Assembly: GCA_030041045.1 (NCBI GenBank)
Contig: JASHOQ010000072.1
Span: 1 to 61,918 of the forward strand
Direction: 5' to 3'
Length of the DNA stretch: 61,918 bases
Source of the DNA: Acidobacteriaceae bacterium
Lineage (GTDB): Bacteria > Acidobacteriota > Terriglobia > Terriglobales > Acidobacteriaceae
Part shown: positions 1 to 8,230 of the stretch, piece after piece
Layout of the letters: each line of letters opens with the position of its first letter
Position numbering within the stretch: the stretch's first letter is position 1
Made by a program: the position numbers and the translations under genes
Notes under the pieces: model-generated
What the model saw: the letters and a program-made list of their open reading frames with translations, nothing else
The model's database searches: none
What the model was told of the DNA's origin: nothing

Positions 1-1431
1 ACCGTGAGCAACTCCGGGGGCGGCACGCTGGCGTCTCCGACGACGTCGATCAATTACAGCAGCGGAAGCGGCTGGCTCACGACCAATGTATCGGGCAGCT
101 CAGCTCCCTATACCATTTCCAACCAGCCCAGCATTTCGGGCCTCTCTGCTGGAACTTATTCCGCCACGGTAAGTGTGGCCAGTTCGGGAGCGAGCAACAC
201 GCCGCAAAGCTATACGGTCACGCTGACGGTGAATTCGTCGGGCACGCCGACCATCTCGCTGTCTCCAAACAGCCTCTTCTTTAGCGGAACGGTGGGCGGT
301 TCCAGTCCGGCGGCGCAGGACATTGCCGTGAGCAACTCCGGAAGCGGCACGCTAGCGTCTCCGACAACCTCAATCAACTACAGCAGCGGCACCGGTTGGC
401 TCGCGGTGACCAAGTCGGGGTCGGGCAACAGCTATACATTGTCCAACCAGACAACGATCGGAAGCCTCTCTGTTGGGACCTACACCGCCACGGTCAGTGT
501 GGCGAGTTCGGGTGCGAGCAACACGCCGCAGACCTATGCGGTCACGCTGAATGTGTTGTCGACGTCGGTGTGCACCTCATCGGTTCTCGCCCAAGGCACG
601 AACTGCACCTATGCCGCCGGCACCTACGACGGGTCAAACCAGAACACTGAGAACGTAATCGAGGAGACCCAGGTCAATCAGGACTACTTTGGGAGCACGG
701 GCTCCGGATATGCGCAGTCGCTGTACTCGACCAACCCCGGGCAATGGTACATCACGGCCACCCTGCCTTCGGAGCCAGCGGACGACCAGGCGGTGCAATC
801 CTTCCCCGATGCCTGGCAACTTTACAACGGGGAGGAGGTAGACAGTTTCACCTCCATCATCGGCGCGTTCTCTGAGACCGTTCCCGACAGAGTATCCAAT
901 CCCAACAACTGGGTCGCAGGCGACGCCGGCAACCCCAATATCGCCACCGACATCGGCTTCGACACCTGGTACAACGTTCCCTCGGGCATGCCTGACGAAA
1001 TGATGATCCAGCACGACATGATCAATCGCGGCGGGCAGTGCGGTCCCACCTATGCCACGGTCACCTTCGGCCCAGGTTTATCGAAGTCCTCAACCACTTG
1101 GCCGACCGCTTCAAGTGTTGCGAGCAACACCTGGGTGCTGTGCAACTATGGCACGGAGATGATCTGGCAGATCCAACAACCCTCCGGCAGTTCCGATCCC
1201 ACCTTCGGGTTCCAAACCGGGAGCGTGGACATCAAGGCCATGGTCGATTACCTGGAGGCGACCACGAACCCGGTCCCGCCGTCAGGCGCCACCTATAGCA
1301 CGTGGCTGCCGGCGGACGTCGATTTTGGCTCCGGTGCAATAAGCTATGGCTTCGAACTCTGCACCACGGGCGGAGTAAACGAGGAATTCGAAGTCAACAG
1401 CTTCTCGGTTACCGAATCACCGACGCCATGA
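1..1431 (+). CDS. GH12-like endoglucanase/xyloglucanase with BACON/Ig-like repeats (5' end outside window)
   Basis: The reading frame is open at the left edge and begins inside a repeat, so the N-terminus is missing. Two copies of a roughly 100-residue Ig/BACON-like repeat are visible (key words NSGSGTLASPTTSINYSSG and TATVSVASSGASNTPQ), followed by a domain of about 290 residues resembling glycoside hydrolase family 12. The two expected catalytic glutamates fit the Glu of PDEMMI (codon 997-999) and the Glu of SYGFEL (codon 1354-1356), the latter followed by the typical terminal strand EVNSFSVT. Family 12 enzymes cut beta-1,4-glucans or xyloglucan, so secretion and extracellular polysaccharide cleavage are inferred. 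The residue after the nucleophile strand is Gln (MMIQ) where many family members have Trp. A second GH12-like 3' end lies at the right edge of the window. The family call rests on motifs read by eye. Confidence 0.66.
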   Translation, partial: TVSNSGGGTLASPTTSINYSSGSGWLTTNVSGSSAPYTISNQPSISGLSAGTYSATVSVASSGASNTPQSYTVTLTVNSSGTPTISLSPNSLFFSGTVGGSSPAAQDIAVSNSGSGTLASPTTSINYSSGTGWLAVTKSGSGNSYTLSNQTTIGSLSVGTYTATVSVASSGASNTPQTYAVTLNVLSTSVCTSSVLAQGTNCTYAAGTYDGSNQNTENVIEETQVNQDYFGSTGSGYAQSLYSTNPGQWYITATLPSEPADDQAVQSFPDAWQLYNGEEVDSFTSIIGAFSETVPDRVSNPNNWVAGDAGNPNIATDIGFDTWYNVPSGMPDEMMIQHDMINRGGQCGPTYATVTFGPGLSKSSTTWPTASSVASNTWVLCNYGTEMIWQIQQPSGSSDPTFGFQTGSVDIKAMVDYLEATTNPVPPSGATYSTWLPADVDFGSGAISYGFELCTTGGVNEEFEVNSFSVTESPTP

Positions 1432-2201
1432 CCATGGGTGAGGGCGGAAGAGCGAATCGATGCTTCTCCGCCCTCCTCGGCAGCTCCGACAAGTTGATTC
1501 GACTAACCTTTGATACTTCCGCATGCCTTTCGGGTTTGAGTTGATTGTTGCTCGCAGTGCGGCTGGCGCCGGATGGAGTGGGTAGCGCAAGTCTTCGTAC
1601 TCGTCCATCCGGATTCTCCTCCTCATGCGCTTGGGGCTCACGCGGTGGAGTTTCTTGGGTTGACTTGCTGAAATGTCAGAATGCGCGCTACTCCGGCAGG
1701 GCCGAAAACCTGCTGATTGGGTTAGCCAAAAGGAGCTTCTCATCGGCCGGAGCGGAACTGTAGCCATCGCACCAAGAAAGCGGGGCGCTCCATCCCTTTT
1801 GGTTCTTAAGTCGAGACAGTGAAACTATAGGATTATGAACAGCATGCATAGCTTTTTGGCCGGCCACCAGGCATTTTCTCAATGTGCAGAATCAATACCC
1901 CTCGGGACTCCTCCCGAGAATTGTAAGCAATACAAATTATTTCTTAATTTTGCTTGACAATTTCAAATCTTTGATATATCACTAACATAATTCAAGAACT
2001 AAGAGGCAAAGTGCTGAAGGGTTGCTTCGCCTCAGGCAAGCTGGCGTCTCCCCCTCTCTCTCCTTCTTGAAATGCGAAATTCGCAGACCAATTCTCCCGA
2101 CGGGACGGCCGCGAATAGAAAACGGGTGGCACGGTGGCCCATTTTGGAAGTGGGTTGGACCGCAGCCAAGAAAACCAAGAAAACGATTCAGGAGGTGTTC
2201 C
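1432..2201. other. Intergenic region and leader upstream of the TonB receptor
   Basis: No convincing gene is seen in these 770 bases; the open frames are short and without recognisable motifs. The stretch around 1920-1990 is clearly AT-richer than its surroundings and contains a promoter-like sequence. An open frame runs from 2022 into the receptor gene, but its first 60 codons look unlike protein and the ribosome binding site lies at 2191, so 2022-2201 is best read as an untranslated leader. Confidence 0.5.
1954..1980 (+). promoter_or_regulatory. Possible sigma-70 type promoter for the TonB receptor
   Basis: A perfect TTGACA lies at 1954-1959 and a TATATC at 1975-1980 in an AT-rich island. 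The 15-base spacing is shorter than the ideal 17, so this is tentative. It lies about 220 bases upstream of the receptor start codon. Confidence 0.35.
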
Positions 2202-5200
2202 ATGACAAGTAAAACATTGCGATGGATTCTTCCCCTATGTCTGTTGGCGGGTGGATCGCTGTTCGGGGGAATTGGGGTATGCTACGCGCAGAACACAAAC
2301 TCTGGCGACATACGGGGTACGGTTACCGACCTTTCGGGAGCGTTAATCCCCAACGCGGAGGTTTCGGTACTGAATATCGACACCGGCGTAACCACAACCT
2401 ACACCACCAACCAGGATGGCCTCTACGACACATCCTCGATTTTGCCGGGAAACTACAAAATCACCTTCACCAAGCAGGGGTTCAAAACCTTTGAGCGTGG
2501 TCCGGTCACGCTCGATGTTGGCTATATTACCGTCAACGCAGTCCTCAATGTCGGTTCGACAACGGAGCAAGTGACAGTCACAACTGATGTGCCCTTGCTG
2601 CAGACCGAAACGGGCGATCAGACCGTGACCTTGGAGTCGAAAGAAATGACGGAACTGCCCCTGGTCAACCAGGACTGGTCGAATTTCATGATCCTGCTCC
2701 CTGGCACATCGGGATCGGCCTCGAACGGCAACACCGCGAATCCTGGGATGGTGGCTGCGGTGGACGGGAACCTTCCCTACACCAACGTCCTCAGCGATGG
2801 CGCTTCGATGATTGCCGCCCACAGCGACAATACTCTGTCCAGTGCAGGCGAGATGGAATCGATTGGCGAGCTGCAGGTCTCCGAGTCCTCGTTCTCGTCG
2901 CAATACGGCGTTGGCGGCATGATCATAAGCAAGATCACCAAAAGCGGAACCTCAAAGTTCCATGGATCCGCTTACGAGTACCTGCAGAATGACTTCTTCG
3001 ATTCCCATGTGTACAACTACAGCAACGGCGGTCCGGCGCCGGCGGTTCCCCTTCTTCGCTACGATGACTTTGGCGGATCTATCGGCGGCCCGATTTTGAA
3101 GAAGAAGATGTTCTTCTACTTCAACTATGACCAGATTGTGAACCACGGTGCGGCCAACCAAAGCCTTCAAACCGTTCCGACCGCAGACATCATGGCCGGC
3201 AACTTTTCATCCATAACCGGGAGGACGATCTACGATCCAACCACTCAAACCATTGCCTACGATTCGCTGGGCAATCCCTACCCGGTAAGGCAGTCGTTTA
3301 CTTCTGAATACGGCGAGACCGGCTCGAATGTGAACTCGATACCCTCCGGTTTGATCGATTCGGTGGCCAAAGCCGCTGAGGCCTACTATCCCACTCCCTC
3401 GGACCATCCATCCTTCGGAACATTCGAGCCTGGAACTGTAAACACACTCGGCGTGCTTACCAACAACTGGTATACAAGCGAGGCGAATTCCTCGCCGTGG
3501 AGAAGGTACGTTGGCCGTCTGGATTATGACGTCACGCGGAACAACAGGCTGACGGCGTCCGTGTCGGATCTGGATAATCCCAGTCCTAACCTCAGCAACC
3601 TCACGGCCTGCCCGTTGGGCTGCCAGTTCGGAGATCAAGAACAAGAACCCGCAGAGGTTTCGGACGTGTGGAACATCAGCCCGACCATGATCAACGAAGC
3701 CAGAATGGGATACACCTATGACATTTCCGTGTACCCCGATTCCGCCTTGAATAAAGGCTATGCCGCGAAGGTCGGCTGGCAGTTTGCCAAGGCCGACCAA
3801 TTTCCCTCCCTGGGCCTTGGGGGAAACTACTCGGCGCTCGAGCCGGCAAGCAACTCGTATTACAAGCAGCATACTTTCGATCCGTCGGATGTCGTAACGA
3901 TGATCCGCGGCAGGCACATCCTTCATTTTGGCGGAGAGTTTTTGTTCTTTCGTCAGGACGACACAAATTGGGGAAACATCAACGCCGGAACCATGGATTT
4001 CGACGGCAGGTACACCGAGGAGTGGACCGTTTCGAGTGCCAATTGTCCGGCGAGCGCGCCGACTGGGAGTACATGTGCAGCTCCCGACAGCGGAACCACC
4101 GGTATGGATTATGCTGACTTCCTGCTCGGTCTCTCGAACACATGGAATGCTGGCATCTCGCCGGAGTACGGAGCACGCATGAAGGCACCTGAGATGTTCA
4201 TTCAGGACGATTACAAGCTGCGCCCCCGCCTCACGATCAATATCGGGCTCCGCTACGATATCAGTCATGGATGGAATGAAATCCATGGCAACGAGATGCT
4301 CTTTGACCCGACAGTCCCAAATCCCGCAACCAATCCGGCAACACTTGGCGCCATGTGGTTTGGCAATACGCAGGCCAATGGACGGAAATCCCTGCAGGCA
4401 AATGTATTCAGTACGTTTCTTCCGCGGACGGGATTTTCCTGGCAGCCCTGGGCCAATACCACCGTTCGCGGCGGCTTTGGTGTATACGACCATATAATGA
4501 CCCTCGACATGTACAGCGACGGTCTGGGCGACGCCTTCGCCACCGCCGGCAGCCTCAGCGATACAACCAGCGGCATCACGCCTGTCGTGCAGCTTGATGG
4601 ATCAGGCACGATCTATGGGACCTCCACTCCGCTTCCTTACGTGTCGCCTAACGGAAATCCGGCTGCCCTCAATGGCCAAAATGTAAGTTATAGCCCATTC
4701 CATGCACCGATACAGAAGATTTACGAATGGGACGCGGCCGTCCAGCGGCAATTGTTTCCAAATTTAGTGGCTCAAGTCTCCTACGTGGGGAGCCACGGCT
4801 GGAACCTTCCGGTCACCAGCGACCTCAACGGAGTGCCGGCGAGCGAACTTTCGCCCAACGACACAATTGATCGTCCGTACCAGCTATTTGGGAGCATTAG
4901 CTCCAGCACCGCGAGCCTCAACGGCGTCTCCAACTACAACTCGCTCCAAGGCGAGATTACCAAGCGCGTAAGCTCGGGTCTGAGCTTCAGCTTCAATTAT
5001 GTCTGGTCGCACATGCTGGACGATGAGGACAGCGCGGGATGGTGCTGCCAGGCGGGTGCCAGCGATTATCAGATACCCAACGACTCCGCGGCCAACTACA
5101 GCAACTCCAACTTTGATGTGCGCCAAGCGTTCAAGGGCTACGCGGTCTATCAATTGCCCTTTGGCAGAGGAATGCAGTTCTTGAACAACAGTTCGGTGCT

Positions 5201-5702
5201 GGATGCTTTGATTGGCGGCTGGCAGATGAGCGGTTCGTTGGCTGTCCTTACCGGCAATCCGTTCACCGTAAAGGCTGATGGCAGCACTTACAACCAGGCC
5301 TCGGGAAGTTCACAATTTCCGAATTGGAATCCCGGCGTCAGTTCGAAGGTTTCAAACCGGAGCTTCAACGAGTGGTTTAACCCGGCAGCCTTTACGAAAC
5401 CCGCGAATGGAACTTACGGGGATGTAAGAAGGAATAGCCTGTACGGACCAGGATTGGCTAAGGTGAACCTTTCCGGCAGCAAGCTCATCTCCTTGCCCTG
5501 GGAAGGCGTCAAGTTCCAGCTTCGGATCGACGCCTACAACGCATTCAACCACACCAGCTGGGCGGCTCCGGGAGGGGGCGATGTTGGTCTCATATCGGCG
5601 CCTGCTGCGGGCGCGGCTTACACTGGCCCTGTCACCCAGCAAATCACAAGCAGCGCCGTTTCCGGCCGAACCGTTCAACTCGGAGGGCGCCTGTCGTTCT
5701 AA
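2202..5702 (+). CDS. TonB-dependent receptor with carboxypeptidase regulatory-like N-terminal domain
   Basis: This predicted outer-membrane active transporter has 1166 residues. A signal peptide (MTSKTLRW followed by a hydrophobic run ending CYAQ) precedes a carboxypeptidase-D regulatory-like Ig domain at about residues 34-110 (GDIRGTVTDLSGALIPNAEV and NQDGLY). Next come a plug-like segment (TELPLVNQDWSNFMILLPG) and a long beta-barrel ending in a terminal Phe (QLGGRLSF), as expected for BAM-inserted proteins. The start at 2202 is preferred over upstream in-frame codons because GGAGGT lies at 2191-2196 and the signal peptide begins there. This architecture is the expanded receptor family of Acidobacteriota, usually assumed to import glycan fragments. 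The neighbouring GH12, GH2 and GH3 genes point to an oligosaccharide substrate, which is inference. SusD-like partners are absent. Confidence 0.9.
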   Translation: MTSKTLRWILPLCLLAGGSLFGGIGVCYAQNTNSGDIRGTVTDLSGALIPNAEVSVLNIDTGVTTTYTTNQDGLYDTSSILPGNYKITFTKQGFKTFERGPVTLDVGYITVNAVLNVGSTTEQVTVTTDVPLLQTETGDQTVTLESKEMTELPLVNQDWSNFMILLPGTSGSASNGNTANPGMVAAVDGNLPYTNVLSDGASMIAAHSDNTLSSAGEMESIGELQVSESSFSSQYGVGGMIISKITKSGTSKFHGSAYEYLQNDFFDSHVYNYSNGGPAPAVPLLRYDDFGGSIGGPILKKKMFFYFNYDQIVNHGAANQSLQTVPTADIMAGNFSSITGRTIYDPTTQTIAYDSLGNPYPVRQSFTSEYGETGSNVNSIPSGLIDSVAKAAEAYYPTPSDHPSFGTFEPGTVNTLGVLTNNWYTSEANSSPWRRYVGRLDYDVTRNNRLTASVSDLDNPSPNLSNLTACPLGCQFGDQEQEPAEVSDVWNISPTMINEARMGYTYDISVYPDSALNKGYAAKVGWQFAKADQFPSLGLGGNYSALEPASNSYYKQHTFDPSDVVTMIRGRHILHFGGEFLFFRQDDTNWGNINAGTMDFDGRYTEEWTVSSANCPASAPTGSTCAAPDSGTTGMDYADFLLGLSNTWNAGISPEYGARMKAPEMFIQDDYKLRPRLTINIGLRYDISHGWNEIHGNEMLFDPTVPNPATNPATLGAMWFGNTQANGRKSLQANVFSTFLPRTGFSWQPWANTTVRGGFGVYDHIMTLDMYSDGLGDAFATAGSLSDTTSGITPVVQLDGSGTIYGTSTPLPYVSPNGNPAALNGQNVSYSPFHAPIQKIYEWDAAVQRQLFPNLVAQVSYVGSHGWNLPVTSDLNGVPASELSPNDTIDRPYQLFGSISSSTASLNGVSNYNSLQGEITKRVSSGLSFSFNYVWSHMLDDEDSAGWCCQAGASDYQIPNDSAANYSNSNFDVRQAFKGYAVYQLPFGRGMQFLNNSSVLDALIGGWQMSGSLAVLTGNPFTVKADGSTYNQASGSSQFPNWNPGVSSKVSNRSFNEWFNPAAFTKPANGTYGDVRRNSLYGPGLAKVNLSGSKLISLPWEGVKFQLRIDAYNAFNHTSWAAPGGGDVGLISAPAAGAAYTGPVTQQITSSAVSGRTVQLGGRLSF

Positions 5703-5893
5703 AACTCGCGGTTGAGATTCAGAAGGGGGAGACGGGATGACCAAGCCGTCTCCCCCAATTTTCGCGACTCCGTTAAGCAAGCAGTGTCGGTTGTTCGTAT
5801 CTCGAGGCTGCTGCATGGATGGCGTTATGCTGGGGCACAGGGTCAGTCGCGAATAACGGCTCGCTGTCGAGCTCGAATAGAAAAGGTTCAACC

Positions 5894-8164
5894 ATGGATC
5901 GGCGTAAGTTTCTCCTCCTGATGGGGAGTGGAATCTCCCAGAAATATTTGCCTCATTTATCTATTCGGACTTCGACGGAGAGTGGAGCCTCTTCAGTTCC
6001 CCATGAGACGGGCGGAAGAACAATCTTATCGCTAAATGGCACATGGGAGATCGATGACTCTGTTTCGGCCGATGTCATTCCGAGCTCCTTCTCTCATAAA
6101 GTCGACGTGCCTGGCCTCATCCATTCCTCAACTCCTCCTTTCCCAGATGTCGACGAATTTGATGGTGGCGCGTGGATTCGGGAGTTACGCCAAAACGAGA
6201 TCGAGGAACACCTGCACGTTGGTGAGATTCCGACCATTGATCTGAGTCGATTTACCGTACAGGAGCGAAGATATTTCTGGTACCGTACAACATTTGTTGC
6301 GCCGTCCACTCGCCAATTGGCCCGGCTAAGGGTAAATAAGGCCCAGTTTGGCGCCGCCGTATGGCTGAACAGCAGCAAAATTGGCGAACATTACGCTTGT
6401 TTTACGGCAGGACATTTCGATCTTTCGGAAAGGATCCGCTGGTCCGCGGAAAACGAACTTGTCGTTCGGATCGGCGCGCATCCAGGTGTTCTTCCTTATG
6501 GGGTCATCGGTGGCATCGATTGGGAAAAGAAGGCATGGACACCCGGAATCTACGATGAAGTGAGCGTATACTTCAACGACAATCCTGCAATTGAAAGTGT
6601 TCAGATCGCACCTCGCATCTCGCCGCTTGAGATACTTGTACAAACAAGAGTGAGGAACTATCGTCCGGAACCGCTGCAAGCTGTCCTGAATTTTGCAGTA
6701 CGCCCTAACAATTCTGCGCAGGTTATTCAACGCTTCGCACGTCAAATATCTCTCGAGGCTGGCGCCGAGAAGGTATTCGACGAGAAGATTCCATTACCGG
6801 GAGCACGTTTATGGTCACCGGAAGATCCTCAGCTCTATCACCTGGAAGTAAGTACAGGCACAGATCATGTGACGGCGAGGTTTGGCATTCGAGAGTTTCG
6901 CTTCGACACGCCTACGCAACGCGCCTACTTGAACGGTCAGCCGTATTTTCTCCGGGGCTCGAATGTTACTCTGCATCGCTTTTTTGAAGATCCAGTGTCC
7001 GGTAGGTTGCCATGGGATGAAATGTGGGTAAGAGAGCTTTTGACGAACATACCGAAACGGCTGAACTGGAACTGTTTTCGCTTTTGTATTGGGCCGGTTC
7101 CGGATCAATGGTTAGACATTGCCGATGAAGCAGGTCTGTTAATCCAATATGAGTACCCCATTTGGACTGGCCCACGTTCGGCAGGAGTGGCCGAGACCTT
7201 CAAAGTCTACGATGAAAAGCAGCTGACCCTGGAATTTTCGGAATGGATACGGGACCATTGCAACCACCCGAGCGTCGCCATTTGGGACGCAAGCAATGAG
7301 AGTTGGTTCCCGGACTTATCTGCGAAAATCATTCCTGCGGTGAGGGCGTTGGATTTGTCAGAGCGCCCCTGGGAGAACAGTTACAACCCTCCGGCCGGAC
7401 CGGATGATCCGGTGGAACAGCACCCCTATCTTTTTGATCCCTCGCCTGGGAACAAGATTCATATTGAGTCGATGGAAGATCTTGAATTCAGAGGAGGCGC
7501 GGATCGAGCAGGCTTGCCTACATCGCACGCCCTTATTCTGAACGAGTATGGATGGCTTTGGGTAAACCGCGACGGGAGCCCTACAACACTGACGAAAAAG
7601 ATTTGGGAGAAGATTCTTCCCGCGAGCGCGACTCCTGAGGATCGTCTCGAAGAGTATGCATACCTAATTGCCGGGCTGACGGAGTACTGGCGAGCTTACC
7701 GTCACTTTGCGGCAGTGATGCATTTTGTTTTTCTGTCCTATTCGAAGCCCGACGGAGCAACGAGTGACAGTTTCCAAGATGTAAAAGGCCTCAAGCTTGA
7801 GCCACATTTCGAAGAGTATATGATCAACGCGTTCAGGCCGATCGGTGTATACATCAATTTCTGGCGTCCGACTGTCCAAGCGGGATCGGCACGAGAGCTT
7901 GAAGTGATGATGATTAATGACCATGCAGATCCGACGTCCGGGATGATTTCGATTCTCTTGGAAGATGAAGGCGGCCGGCAACTGACAAAAATGGAGGCTC
8001 CATTCGCGCTGTCAGGTTTCGGCCAACAAACATATTGCTTCGATTTTCGGTTTCCACAGTCAGTTGGCAAATGCTGGTTGAAGGCCATTGCCAATCCATC
8101 GTCAGGAAAAGAAAAGACGATGACAGTGAGCAGAAGGCGCGTCGAGTTGATGGGAGGAGCCTGA
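5894..8164 (+). CDS. Glycoside hydrolase family 2 (beta-galactosidase/beta-glucuronidase type)
   Basis: The 756-residue protein has a jelly-roll sugar-binding domain (residues ~40-230, including YFWYRTTF), an Ig-like domain (~230-340) and a TIM barrel (~340-640). The GH2 acid/base glutamate fits Glu469 in SNESW. The nucleophile fits Glu551 in ILNEYGW, so the enzyme looks catalytically complete. The N-terminus, MDRRKFLLLMGSG, resembles a Tat signal with twin arginines. The in-frame ATG at 5819 lies in leader sequence, whereas 5894 begins at this signal. The gene follows the TonB receptor by about 190 bases in the same direction and converges with a GH3 gene. Substrate specificity cannot be read from sequence; beta-galactosidase or beta-glucuronidase activity on plant glycan side chains is plausible. 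Confidence 0.85.
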   Translation: MDRRKFLLLMGSGISQKYLPHLSIRTSTESGASSVPHETGGRTILSLNGTWEIDDSVSADVIPSSFSHKVDVPGLIHSSTPPFPDVDEFDGGAWIRELRQNEIEEHLHVGEIPTIDLSRFTVQERRYFWYRTTFVAPSTRQLARLRVNKAQFGAAVWLNSSKIGEHYACFTAGHFDLSERIRWSAENELVVRIGAHPGVLPYGVIGGIDWEKKAWTPGIYDEVSVYFNDNPAIESVQIAPRISPLEILVQTRVRNYRPEPLQAVLNFAVRPNNSAQVIQRFARQISLEAGAEKVFDEKIPLPGARLWSPEDPQLYHLEVSTGTDHVTARFGIREFRFDTPTQRAYLNGQPYFLRGSNVTLHRFFEDPVSGRLPWDEMWVRELLTNIPKRLNWNCFRFCIGPVPDQWLDIADEAGLLIQYEYPIWTGPRSAGVAETFKVYDEKQLTLEFSEWIRDHCNHPSVAIWDASNESWFPDLSAKIIPAVRALDLSERPWENSYNPPAGPDDPVEQHPYLFDPSPGNKIHIESMEDLEFRGGADRAGLPTSHALILNEYGWLWVNRDGSPTTLTKKIWEKILPASATPEDRLEEYAYLIAGLTEYWRAYRHFAAVMHFVFLSYSKPDGATSDSFQDVKGLKLEPHFEEYMINAFRPIGVYINFWRPTVQAGSARELEVMMINDHADPTSGMISILLEDEGGRQLTKMEAPFALSGFGQQTYCFDFRFPQSVGKCWLKAIANPSSGKEKTMTVSRRRVELMGGA

Positions 8165-8230
8165 GCGTTTCTACTGCCTATTCTTGTAATGGGTTCAGCG
8201 ATTCCGCAGATGCGGTGCAACGCCGAATGT

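Noticed and set aside
2022..2201. N-terminal extension of the TonB receptor from an upstream start at 2022
   Set aside because: A strong ribosome binding site and a signal peptide place the start at 2202; the extension would bury the signal.
3207..4493. 428-codon minus-strand frame
   Set aside because: Lies wholly antisense to the TonB receptor, which has clear domain structure; its composition is that of a GC-rich shadow frame.
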